Assembly (NCBI GenBank): GCA_044224495.1
Contig: JBGAKG010000003.1
Span: 372,001-436,000, forward strand
DNA: 64,000 nucleotides
Source: JBGAKG01 sp044224495
GTDB taxonomy: Bacteria; Myxococcota_A; Polyangia; Polyangiales; Polyangiaceae
Reading direction: 5' to 3'
Shown: piece after piece, positions 16,607 to 24,302 of the stretch
Layout: every line of letters starts with the position of its first letter
Position numbering within the stretch: the first letter of the stretch is position 1
Notes under the pieces: model-generated
What the model was told of the DNA's origin: nothing
What the model saw: the letters and a program-made list of their open reading frames with translations, nothing else
The model's database searches: none
Position numbers and translations under genes: made by a program

Positions 16607-17817
16607 GCGAGCGCCCCCCGCAGATCGGCGACGACGTCGGCCTCTTCTTCGAGGCCGACTGCGAGCCGGATCAGGCCGTCCTCGATCCCCGCCTCGCGCC
16701 GCTCCTCCGGCGTCATCGCGTAGAAGCTCATCACCGCGGGCTGCTCGATCAGCGTCTCCGGCCCGCCGAGGCTCGGTGCGATCTTCGCGAGCCGCGCCCG
16801 ATCCACGACCTGCCGCGCACCGTCGAGCCCGCCGCGCACGACGAAGCTCACCACGCCGCCGAAGCCACCGCGCATCTGCGCGACGGCCACCGCGTGATCG
16901 GGGTGGGACGCGAGGCCGGGGTAGTGCACGCGCTCGACCTTCGGGTGGCCCTCGAGGAAGCGGGCGACGGCGAGCGCCGTCGCCGAGTGCTGCCGCATGC
17001 GGAGCGCGAGCGTCTTGAGCCCCCGCGCGACGAGGAACGCGGCGTGCGGATCGATGACGCTGCCGAGCACGCCGCGGAGGTCGCGCACGGGCTCCACGTG
17101 GCGCTTCGCGCCCGCGACGACGCCGGCGAGCACGTCGTGGTGCCCGGCGAGATACTTCGTCGCCGAGTGGACGACGAGATCGACGCCGAGCGCGAGCGGC
17201 CGCGCGTGGACCGGCGTCGCGAACGTCGCGTCCACCATCGACACGAGCTCGCGGTTCGGACCACGCGCCGCGCACACGCGCGCGAGCGCCGCGAGATCGA
17301 CGCAGCGGAGGTATGGGTTCGACGGCGCCTCGGCCACGACCAGCTTCGTCTCTGGCCGGAGCGCGGCCTGCATCGCGCCGAGGTCGCTCGGAGGCACGAG
17401 GGTGGCGGTCACGCCGAAGCGCTGCAACGTGCTCGTGACGAACTCGCGCGTCATCCGGTAGCAGTCGGAGAAGAGCACCACGTGATCGCCCGCCCGCACG
17501 TGAGCGAGGATCGCCGTCGTGACGGCGGCCATCCCGCTCGCGAAGAGCACGGCGTCCTCCGCGCCGTCGAGCGCGGCCAGCCGGTGCTCGGCCGCACGCG
17601 TCGTCGGGTTGCCGTAGCGCCCGTACTCGTCCCGCTCCAGGCGCGGGTGCTCGCCGTTCGTGTGCGCGATGATCTCGGCCGAGTCGGCGAACGTGTAGGT
17701 GGAGGTCTGCACCAGCGGCGCGGGGATGCCGTCACCGGCGTGGGTGCGCGGCTCGCCGGCGTGGACGGCGTCGGTCGAGTTCGCCGTGCGCTCTCGGGGC
17801 TCGCTCACGGCGCGCAT
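16603..17817 (-). CDS. Cys/Met-metabolism PLP enzyme (cystathionine gamma-synthase/lyase family)
   Basis: A 404-aa fold-type I pyridoxal-phosphate enzyme of trans-sulfuration. It has the usual N-terminus (STDAVHAGEPRTHAGDGIPAPLVQTSTY), YGRYGNPTTRAAEHRLAALDGAEDAVLFASGMAA with the PLP phosphate-binding Gly, VDATFATPV carrying the Asp that bonds the pyridine nitrogen, and SATKYLAGHHD with the Schiff-base Lys near residue 197. C-terminal LAPSLGG-type and RLAVGLEE segments follow. Candidates are cystathionine gamma-synthase, cystathionine gamma/beta-lyase or methionine gamma-lyase; substrate choice cannot be read by eye. It is the first gene of the operon; its 66-bp upstream gap separates it from the divergent aldolase gene. 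Confidence 0.92.
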   Translation of the reverse strand: MRAVSEPRERTANSTDAVHAGEPRTHAGDGIPAPLVQTSTYTFADSAEIIAHTNGEHPRLERDEYGRYGNPTTRAAEHRLAALDGAEDAVLFASGMAAVTTAILAHVRAGDHVVLFSDCYRMTREFVTSTLQRFGVTATLVPPSDLGAMQAALRPETKLVVAEAPSNPYLRCVDLAALARVCAARGPNRELVSMVDATFATPVHARPLALGVDLVVHSATKYLAGHHDVLAGVVAGAKRHVEPVRDLRGVLGSVIDPHAAFLVARGLKTLALRMRQHSATALAVARFLEGHPKVERVHYPGLASHPDHAVAVAQMRGGFGGVVSFVVRGGLDGARQVVDRARLAKIAPSLGGPETLIEQPAVMSFYAMTPEERREAGIEDGLIRLAVGLEEEADVVADLRGALA

Positions 17818-17883
17818 CCTACACGCGTTCGCGAGGCGCGTTTCCCCCTTTCGCCGCGCGGCGCGTCGCGCGACGATGCGCCC

Positions 17884-18615
17884 ATGACCGACGTCGAAAA
17901 GCAGCTCCGCATCGATCTCGCCGCGTGTTACCGGCTCGTCGCGCTCCACGGCTGGGACGATCTCGTGTTCACCCACATCTCGGTCCGCATCCCCGGCCCC
18001 GAGCACCACTTCCTGATCAACCCGTACGGGATGCTCTTCGACGAGATCACCGCGTCGAGCCTGGTGAAGGTCGACCTGAAGGGCGAGAAGCTCTCCGAAT
18101 CGCCCTACCCGGTGAACCCGGCGGGCTTCGTGATCCACAGCGCGATCCACATGGCGCGCGAGGACATCACCTGCGTCCTCCACACCCACACGCCGGCGGG
18201 CGTCGCGGTCTCGGCGCAGAAGGACGGGCTCCTCCCGATCTCGCAGCAAGCCACGATCGCGCTCGCGTCGCTCGGCTACCACGGCTACGAGGGCATCGCG
18301 CTCCGTGACGACGAGAAGCCGCGCTTGGTCGCCGACCTCGGTACCAACATGGGACTGATCCTCCGGAACCACGGTCTGTTGACGGTGGGGGCGACCGTCG
18401 CGGACGCGTTCCTCGGCATGTTCAACCTCCAGCGCGCCTGCGAGGTGCAGCTCCTCGCCCAGAGCGGCGGGCGCGAGCTCGTGAACGTGGCGGCTCCGAT
18501 CCTCCAGGGCGTGAAGGCGAACATCGCCGCGGTGACCAAGGGCATGCAGGGCGGGCTCGCGTGGCCAGGCCTCTTGCGCAAGCTCGATCGGGAGAGCCCC
18601 GGCTACGCGAGCTGA
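17884..18615 (+). CDS. Class II aldolase/adducin-family protein
   Basis: A 243-aa member of the class II aldolase/adducin fold, zinc enzymes that cleave or isomerise phosphorylated sugars (fuculose-phosphate aldolase, ribulose-phosphate 4-epimerase) and their relatives of unknown substrate. Zinc ligands are visible in LHTHTPAG (His100, His102) and in LRNHGLLTVG near 168. The N-terminal signature is DDLVFTHISVRIPGPEHHF and NPYGMLFDEITASSLVKVD. This subgroup, with the ITASSL segment, lacks an assigned reaction. ATG 17884 is chosen because the ORF further upstream runs into the divergent gene. It is followed 3 bp later by the DUF2277 gene, so the two are co-expressed. Confidence 0.88.
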   Translation: MTDVEKQLRIDLAACYRLVALHGWDDLVFTHISVRIPGPEHHFLINPYGMLFDEITASSLVKVDLKGEKLSESPYPVNPAGFVIHSAIHMAREDITCVLHTHTPAGVAVSAQKDGLLPISQQATIALASLGYHGYEGIALRDDEKPRLVADLGTNMGLILRNHGLLTVGATVADAFLGMFNLQRACEVQLLAQSGGRELVNVAAPILQGVKANIAAVTKGMQGGLAWPGLLRKLDRESPGYAS

Positions 18616-18618
18616 GCC

Positions 18619-18900
18619 ATGTGCCGCAACATCCGAGTACTCCACCACTTCGCGCCGCCGACGACCAAAGAAGAGATGGAGGCGGCGGCGCTCCAGTACG
18701 TCCGGAAAATTGCGGGCACCGCGAAGCCGAACGCCGCCGACGCGGAGGCGTTCGCCCGCGCCGTCGGCGAGGTGACGGCCGCCACCGAGAAGCTCCTCGG
18801 CCTGCTCCACGCCCGCGGCGAGCCCCGCACGCGCGAGGGCGAGAAGCTGAAGGCCAAGGCCAAATGGGAGAGCCGCGAGCGGAGGATCCGCGGCGGCTGA
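18619..18900 (+). CDS. DUF2277 family protein
   Basis: A 93-aa protein opening with MCRNIRVLHHFAPPTT, the hallmark of DUF2277 (Cys2-Arg-Asn-Ile ... F-x-P-P). The rest is helical (EEMEAAALQYVRKIAGT ... AFARAVGEVTAATEKLL) and ends in a Lys/Arg-rich tail. No function is known for this small family. The conserved Cys2 at the very N-terminus could be a ligand or be acylated, but no signal peptide is present. It is 3 bp from the aldolase stop and is likely translated from the same message. Confidence 0.88.
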   Translation: MCRNIRVLHHFAPPTTKEEMEAAALQYVRKIAGTAKPNAADAEAFARAVGEVTAATEKLLGLLHARGEPRTREGEKLKAKAKWESRERRIRGG

Positions 18901-18973
18901 GCGCGAATCGTGGCGCCCGAGGGGGCAGGTGGGGTTGAAAGATCGTACGATGTGGCGCATCCAAGGGGCCACC

Positions 18974-19915
18974 ATGACGCGCACCGCTTCCCTCGCCTTC
19001 GGCTTCACCTTCGTCCTCGTCGCCTGCGGCGGCGCCACCGAGTCCGACCTCTTCGGGACCCCGCCTGGCGGCGGGAACGACGGGGGCACGAGCGATGGCG
19101 CGGTCAACGACACCGGCCCCGTCCCCGACGGGAGCAACTGCGGCGCGTGCGGTGCCCCGGCTCCGGCCGGGTTTCACTACGTCCGCTACCAGGAGGATCG
19201 GAACGGCTCGTGCCCGAATGGGACGACCCCGACCGACGTCGTGGCGAACGTCAGCGACAGCGTCGCGTGCGGCTGCGACTGCAAGGCCGGCGTGGTCGAC
19301 TGCAACAGCGGCCAGGTCGTGCGCCCGTTCGACAACAACAGCAGCCCCACCTGCAACCAGCTCGGCGCGACGCTCAACGCGTCGGCGCCCACCTGCACGG
19401 TGCTCGCGAACCCGATCGCGCTCCAGACCCACATCCAGGTGAACCCGCCCGCGGCGACGCCGTCGTGCTCGTCCGAAGGCAAGCCGAAGCTCGACACGAT
19501 CAAGCAGACCGAAGGTCGCCTCTGCCAAGCGCCCGACAGCTGCACGGGGATCGTCTGCGGTGGCCCGAACAAGTGCGTCGCCCAAGCGGGTGACGTCGCG
19601 TGCCCGAATGGGTTCCCGAAGAAGACGCTCACCGGGACCGGCGTGAGCGCGAAGTGCGAGGCCTGCGGCGCCTGCAAGGCGGAGGTGACGTGCAGCGGTA
19701 CGCTCACGTTCTTCACCGACCAGGGCTGCACGCAAGGGACCCTCGCGTTGGCCGCCGACTCGACCTGCGGCAACCGCCCGCAGCAAGCGGTCGGCCAGAC
19801 CTACCAGGCGTACACGTACAAGGGCGCCGTGAAGTCGTCGACCTGCACGCCGCCGCCGGACACGAAGGGGAGCACCTCGCTGGACGGTGCGACCACCGTC
19901 TGCTGCGCGAACTGA
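18974..19915 (+). CDS. Cys-rich lipoprotein, paralogue of the one at 25350-26318
   Basis: A 313-aa lipoprotein: signal MTRTASLAFGFTFVLVAC, then GG and an Asp/Gly/Ser linker (GGGNDGGTSDGAVND). The mature part has about 20 Cys in pairs (CGACGAP, CGCDCKAG, CEACGACKAEVTC) and ends TTVCCAN. Its final ~110 residues align by eye with the lipoprotein at 25350-26318: a VACPNGF block, a C-x2-C-x-C block, a T-F-F-x-D-x-x-C block and a terminal CC. Disulfides and surface exposure are likely. Its role is unknown. ATG 18974 is chosen because it opens the signal peptide. Confidence 0.8.
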   Translation: MTRTASLAFGFTFVLVACGGATESDLFGTPPGGGNDGGTSDGAVNDTGPVPDGSNCGACGAPAPAGFHYVRYQEDRNGSCPNGTTPTDVVANVSDSVACGCDCKAGVVDCNSGQVVRPFDNNSSPTCNQLGATLNASAPTCTVLANPIALQTHIQVNPPAATPSCSSEGKPKLDTIKQTEGRLCQAPDSCTGIVCGGPNKCVAQAGDVACPNGFPKKTLTGTGVSAKCEACGACKAEVTCSGTLTFFTDQGCTQGTLALAADSTCGNRPQQAVGQTYQAYTYKGAVKSSTCTPPPDTKGSTSLDGATTVCCAN

Positions 19916-19928
19916 GCTCGCCACCCGT

Positions 19929-19951
19929 CGAGGGGCCGTCAGGCCCCCTCG
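19929..19951 (+). terminator. Candidate hairpin after the Cys-rich lipoprotein gene
   Basis: Fourteen bases past the stop, GGGGCC and GGCCCC pair around the loop GTCA, and CGA/TCG extends the stem beyond a one-base C bulge. There is no following T-run, so it would be an atypical terminator or an mRNA 3' stabiliser. Confidence 0.4.
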
Positions 19952-20019
19952 CGAGACTCCGGCCCAATCTGGCACACGCACCGAGGCCGTGTTTTCCGCA
20001 GGTTGCGCGGCGCCCACCC

Positions 20020-20035
20020 CGGCACGGCCCGTGCA
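20020..20035 (+). promoter_or_regulatory. Possible sigma54 (-24/-12) promoter
   Basis: CGGCACGGCCCGTGCA matches the TGGCACG-N4-TTGCW consensus at the essential GG and GC with correct spacing, and differs only at the first T and the first T of TTGC. Transcription would begin about 12 bases after the GC, only 3-4 bases before the ATG at 20049, so the message would be almost leaderless, and no ribosome-binding site is visible. In GC-rich DNA such partial matches arise by chance. Confidence 0.3.
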
Positions 20036-20048
20036 GAGTGCACCTGTC

Positions 20049-21092
20049 ATGCGCCCTGCCACTTCCCTTGCTTCGGTCCTCGCCTCCGTCGTCGCAGCCT
20101 CGACCGCCGTCGGTTGCGCGCTGTTCAACGACTGCCCCCACACCGTCGTCGACCGGGAGGCGACGGTGAAGCTCTCGACCGACGAGGCGTGCAAGAACGC
20201 GAAGGCGCTCGACTTGGGGTGGGACTACGTGAGCACGACGAAGCTCGCCACGTGCCGCAAGCTCTGCAACGACTCCACGATCACCGACTGTCACCTGCCC
20301 TACGACTACTCCGCGACCACCGACGATGCAGGCGTCACCACCTGCCCCACGCCCGACGCCGGCAACACCATCACCCTCACCTGTCAGGTCACGCACAGCG
20401 AGGGCACGTACTCGAGCGGTTGTCCCGTCGCGGGCCGCCGCACCGAAGGCGTGAGCGGCGGACGCGACCCCCTCGGGAGCGCGAGCGTCGGAGCGTTCTT
20501 CGCCCAGTGCGCCGCGCTCGAGGCGACCGCCGTCATCGCGTTCCGTCGCCTCGTCGACGAGCTCGACGCGCTCGGTGCTCCGCGTGAGCTCGTCGAACGC
20601 GCCCAGCGCGCGGTCCGCGACGAGCTCGACCACACCGACGCCATGAGCTGGCTCGCCGCCCGGTGCGGCGAATCCGTCCCCGTCGTCCAGCACGAACGAC
20701 TCGCGCTCCGTCCCCTCTTCGAGGTCGCGCTCGAGAACGCCGTCGAGGGACGCGTCCGCGAGACGTTCGGCGCCGCGGTCGCGCTCCACCAGGCACGGGG
20801 CGCGGTCGACGGGACGACGCGCAGGATCCTCGCGCGCATCGCCGAGGAAGAGCGCGAGCACGCGGAGCTCGCGGTCGATCTCGAGCGGTGGTTCGCCACG
20901 CAGCTCTCCGCCGCCGAGCTCGTTCGGATCGAAGAGGCGAAGCGCGCCGCGATCGTGGAGCTCCACGCCGCGCACGGAGGAGAGACGGACCCCGTGCTCG
21001 TCACGTGCGCCGGCCTGCCGACGCGCGCCGAAGCGCTCGCGATCCTCGACGGCCTCGAGCGCTTGGTCTGGAGCCCCGCCGCCGCCGCGTGA
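20049..21092 (+). CDS. Lipoprotein with a ferritin-like domain
   Basis: A 347-aa lipoprotein (MRPATSLASVLASVVAASTAVGCALF). Residues ~23-135 contain eight or so Cys and a predicted small domain. Residues ~150-340 look like a four-helix ferritin-like bundle: AALEATAVIAFRRL (helix 1 Glu), DELDHTDAMSW (ExxH), EVALENAVEGRVRETF (helix 3 Glu), and EEEREHAEL (second ExxH). That Glu/ExxH spacing is the di-iron site pattern. Exported ferritin-like domains are unusual, as ferritins and rubrerythrins are mostly cytoplasmic. Metal or peroxide handling on the cell surface is possible. Similar myxobacterial surface proteins exist as hypotheticals. It is preceded by a weak sigma54-like site and has no clear ribosome-binding site. 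Confidence 0.78.
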   Translation: MRPATSLASVLASVVAASTAVGCALFNDCPHTVVDREATVKLSTDEACKNAKALDLGWDYVSTTKLATCRKLCNDSTITDCHLPYDYSATTDDAGVTTCPTPDAGNTITLTCQVTHSEGTYSSGCPVAGRRTEGVSGGRDPLGSASVGAFFAQCAALEATAVIAFRRLVDELDALGAPRELVERAQRAVRDELDHTDAMSWLAARCGESVPVVQHERLALRPLFEVALENAVEGRVRETFGAAVALHQARGAVDGTTRRILARIAEEEREHAELAVDLERWFATQLSAAELVRIEEAKRAAIVELHAAHGGETDPVLVTCAGLPTRAEALAILDGLERLVWSPAAAA

Positions 21093-21107
21093 GCGACGGC
21101 GCGAGCC

Positions 21108-22838
21108 TCAGCTCTTCGCCAGCTCGGCGCGCACGCGGTCGCCGATCACCTTCGCCGCATCGGCGACGGGGACGAGCTCGGCCTTCTTCGGGTCGGTCTC
21201 GGTGCGCGGCTTGAGCTCGAAGTTGCCGCCAGCGAGCCCCTTGCCGCCGATCGTGACGCGGAGCGGGCATCCGATGAGGTCCGCATCCTTGAACTTCACG
21301 CCCGGGCGCTCGTCGCGGTCGTCCCAGAGGACCTCGATCCCCTGCCCCTCGAGATCGGCGACGAGCTTCGTCGCCGCTTCGGTGACCGCCGCGTCGCTCC
21401 CGATCGTGCACACGTGCACCTGGTAGGGGGCGAGGCTCATCGGCCAGCGAATGCCGTTCTCGTCGTGGTGCTGCTCGATCGCAGTCGCGACCAGGCGCGA
21501 CACGCCGATGCCGTAGCAGCCCATGATGATCGGACGCTCCTCGTTCTTCTCGTCCAGGAAGTGCGCCTTCATCTTCGACGAGTAGTGCGTTCCCAGGATG
21601 AAGATGTGGCCCGCCTCGATGCCCTTGAAGAGCTTGAGCGGGTTGCCGCAGTTGGGGCACGGATCACCGCTCGCCGCGAGCCGCACGTCCACGACGTCGG
21701 CCTGGAAGTTCAGGCCGTAGTTCACGCCCATGAGGTGGTAGTCGGTCTCGTTCGCGCCGGTGATGCCGTTGCGGACCTGCGACGCCGAGCGGTCGATCAG
21801 GATGCGGCCCTTGAAGCCGACCGGACCGGCGAAGCCGACCTTGGCGCCGGTCGCCTTCACCACGTCCGCCTCGCCCGCGAGGAACACCTCGGCCGCGCCG
21901 AGCGCGCGCGCGAGCAGCACCTCGTTCACCTCGTGGTCGCCGCGGAGAACGACCATGACGAGATCGGTCGCCCCGGCGTAGGTGTAGACGAGCGACTTCA
22001 GCATCTGCGTCGCCGGCACGTTCAGGAACTTCGAGACGTCCGCGATGCTGCCCACGTTCGGCGTGTGGACCTTGCGCGTCGGCAGGGTCGTCGCCTTCGC
22101 GTTCGCCGGCGTGTCCTGCGACTTCACGACCGCGGCCTCGACGTTGGCCGCGTAGCTGCACGACTCGCACGCGACGATCGCGTCTTCGCCCGAGTCGACG
22201 AGGACCTGGAACTCCGCGCTCGTGTCGCCGCCGATCGCGCCAGAGTCGGCCGCGACCATCCGGTAGCGCAGGCCCATCCGATCGAACGTGCGCGAGTAGG
22301 CGTCGCGCATGGTTTCGTAGCTCTTCTTCGCGCCCTCTTGGGTCACGTCGAACGAGTACGCGTCCTTCATGATGAACTCGCGACAGCGCAGGAGACCGCC
22401 GCGCGGGCGCGGCTCGTCGCGGAACTTGGTCTGGATCTGGTAGAGGTTCTTCGGCATGTCGCGCCAGCTCTTGATCTCGCGGCGCGCGATGTCGGTGACG
22501 ATCTCTTCGTGGGTCGGGGCCAGGTTGTAGTCGGTGCCCTTGCGGTCGCGCAGGCGGAGGAGCACGTCCCCGTAGAGGTCCCAGCGCCCCGTCTCCTTGT
22601 AGTACTCGGCCGGCAGGAGCACCGGCATCAGGATCTCCTGCGCCCCCGCGCGATCCATCTCCTCGCGCACGATCCGCTCCACCTTGCGGAGGACGCGGAG
22701 CCCGAGCGGGAGGAAGTCGTAGATGCCCGCACCGACCCGGCGGATGTAGCCGCCGCGGAGGAGCATGACGTGGCTGACGTTCGTTGCGTCGGCCGGAGCT
22801 TCTTTGACCGTCGGGATGAGAGCACGAGAGAAGAGCAT
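21108..22838 (-). CDS. proS: Prolyl-tRNA synthetase (bacterial type)
   Basis: Class II synthetase that charges tRNA-Pro. Class motifs are seen at RVGAGIYDFLPLGLRVLRKVERIVREEMD (motif 1), KFRDEPRPRGGLLRCREFIMKDAYSFD (motif 2), and IMGCYGIGVSRLVATAIEQ (motif 3). Between motifs 2 and 3 lies the YbaK-like editing insertion (~235-400, with DHEVNEVLLARALG), which hydrolyses mischarged Ala-tRNA. The length of 576 aa is normal for the bacterial form. ATG 22838 gives the standard N-terminus MLFSRALIPTVKEAPADA. A 15-codon longer start is possible. Convergent with the ferritin-like gene. Confidence 0.96.
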   Translation of the reverse strand: MLFSRALIPTVKEAPADATNVSHVMLLRGGYIRRVGAGIYDFLPLGLRVLRKVERIVREEMDRAGAQEILMPVLLPAEYYKETGRWDLYGDVLLRLRDRKGTDYNLAPTHEEIVTDIARREIKSWRDMPKNLYQIQTKFRDEPRPRGGLLRCREFIMKDAYSFDVTQEGAKKSYETMRDAYSRTFDRMGLRYRMVAADSGAIGGDTSAEFQVLVDSGEDAIVACESCSYAANVEAAVVKSQDTPANAKATTLPTRKVHTPNVGSIADVSKFLNVPATQMLKSLVYTYAGATDLVMVVLRGDHEVNEVLLARALGAAEVFLAGEADVVKATGAKVGFAGPVGFKGRILIDRSASQVRNGITGANETDYHLMGVNYGLNFQADVVDVRLAASGDPCPNCGNPLKLFKGIEAGHIFILGTHYSSKMKAHFLDEKNEERPIIMGCYGIGVSRLVATAIEQHHDENGIRWPMSLAPYQVHVCTIGSDAAVTEAATKLVADLEGQGIEVLWDDRDERPGVKFKDADLIGCPLRVTIGGKGLAGGNFELKPRTETDPKKAELVPVADAAKVIGDRVRAELAKS

Positions 22839-22879
22839 GGCTGGACGGACGGGATACCACGGATCCGCCCGACGGCGAA

Positions 22880-24238
22880 TCACGAGCGCCGTCGTCGCGC
22901 GGCCTCTCGCTCCTCGCGCTCGGCTTCGTCCTCCCGCGCCTCTTCCTCTTCGAGCTCGGCCTCGGCTCGCGCCTCGGCCTCCGCTTCGGCCTGCTCGTCG
23001 TCGACGCGAACGCGCTCGGCTCCTTCTTCGTCGCGCCCCGCGTCGACGCGAACGCGCGGGTCCTCCCCGGAGCCGTACATTCGGCCATGGGCGCGCGCGA
23101 TCGCGGCGCCCGCACGGGCCCCCGCCTCGCCCACGCGCCGGGCCGCCACGCGCAGCTTCGATCCGAAGAAGAGCGACAGCGTCACCAGGAGCACCGGAAC
23201 CAGGGCGCGCAGCGCCACGGCCACCGCGACCTGCGCGACGGCGAGCCCGAGCACGAACATCAACCGAATCGGGAACGGGATCGGCCCGCGAAGGCCCGCC
23301 CGCCGTTCGGCGCGCTCGCGCCGGCGGAGCGCGCGGGCCTCGAGCTTCGCCTCGCGCGCCACGCGCCGCGCCTCCCAGGCGGCCTCGCGCGCGTCGCGGG
23401 CGGCTTCGCGCGCGGCGGTCCGCGCGTCGCGCGCTCGGGGGGCAGACGCGCGGGGCGTCCGCGCAGGCCGCGGCGGCTCCGCGAGCGAAGGCACCGCCGC
23501 GACGCGGCGATCCGGATCCGGCTCCAACATCGCCGCGAGCGTGCGCCGGAGCGTGGGGTCGACACCGCTGCCGAGCGCCGCGTCCAGATCGAACGAGAGC
23601 CCTTTGTGCGGCAGGTCCTCGGGCTCGCGGCCCGTCAGCAGCGCGAGGGCCGTCGCGCCGATCGCGTACACGTCCGACGCCGGCCCGGCCCGACCCTGGA
23701 ACTGCTCCGGCGCCATGTAGCCGAACGTCCCGACCACGGTGCTCCCACCCTCGGGCCGCATCCGATCGCGGACCGCCCCGAAGTCCACGAACGCGAACGA
23801 GCCGTCGGGCCGCCGGATGACGTTCCCGGGCTTCAAGTCACGGTGGATGACCGGCGGCGAGCGACCGTGGAGGTAGCCGAGCATCGTGCGTGCGTCGGCG
23901 AGCAGGCGCCGGACGTCGGCGGGAGGGAGCGGTCCACGCTTGCGGAGGACCGAGAGCGGCGTGCCCTCGATCTTCTCCATCACGAGGTAGAGCACGCCGT
24001 CCTCTTCGAAGTGCTCCACGTACTTCGGGAGCATCGGGTGATCGAGCGCGGCGAGCACCCGCGCCTCGCGCTCGGCGAGCTCCACGTCCTTCCACGCCTT
24101 CGCGCCGCTCAGGTCGAAGCGCTTGATCGCGACGGGACGCCCTTCGCGCTTGTCGACCGCGTCGAGCGTCTTCCCTTGCGCGCCGCTCCCGAGAACGCCG
24201 ACCACGACGTAGCGACCGCTCCGTAGCTCTTGCGCCAC
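22880..24238 (-). CDS. Ser/Thr protein kinase with C-terminal membrane hairpin and acidic coil
   Basis: A 452-aa Hanks-type kinase. The glycine loop is GSGAQGKT, with Lys39 in VAIKR, catalytic VIHRDLKPGNVI near 132, DFG in FVDFGAVRD, and YMAPEQFQG. A basic Ala/Arg-rich helix (~255-300) follows the kinase domain, then one long or two short hydrophobic segments (~305-345: LMFVLGLAVAQVAVAV and LVPVLLVTLSLFF), and a highly charged Glu/Arg tail predicted as a coiled coil. There is no large periplasmic sensor. Its stop is 41 bp from the proS start on the same strand, and it is divergent from the SPFH gene. Confidence 0.9.
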   Translation of the reverse strand: MAQELRSGRYVVVGVLGSGAQGKTLDAVDKREGRPVAIKRFDLSGAKAWKDVELAEREARVLAALDHPMLPKYVEHFEEDGVLYLVMEKIEGTPLSVLRKRGPLPPADVRRLLADARTMLGYLHGRSPPVIHRDLKPGNVIRRPDGSFAFVDFGAVRDRMRPEGGSTVVGTFGYMAPEQFQGRAGPASDVYAIGATALALLTGREPEDLPHKGLSFDLDAALGSGVDPTLRRTLAAMLEPDPDRRVAAVPSLAEPPRPARTPRASAPRARDARTAAREAARDAREAAWEARRVAREAKLEARALRRRERAERRAGLRGPIPFPIRLMFVLGLAVAQVAVAVALRALVPVLLVTLSLFFGSKLRVAARRVGEAGARAGAAIARAHGRMYGSGEDPRVRVDAGRDEEGAERVRVDDEQAEAEAEARAEAELEEEEAREDEAEREEREAARRRRS

Positions 24239-24302
24239 GACCTCTCTCTATCGCGTTCCGCCGCGGCTGGCGATGCGGAGCGAGCTGTGCGACGTTCGCG
24301 CC

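Noticed and set aside
18901..18973. Sigma70 promoter TTGAAA/TACGAT before the Cys-rich lipoprotein
   Set aside because: The boxes are only five bases apart, far too close.
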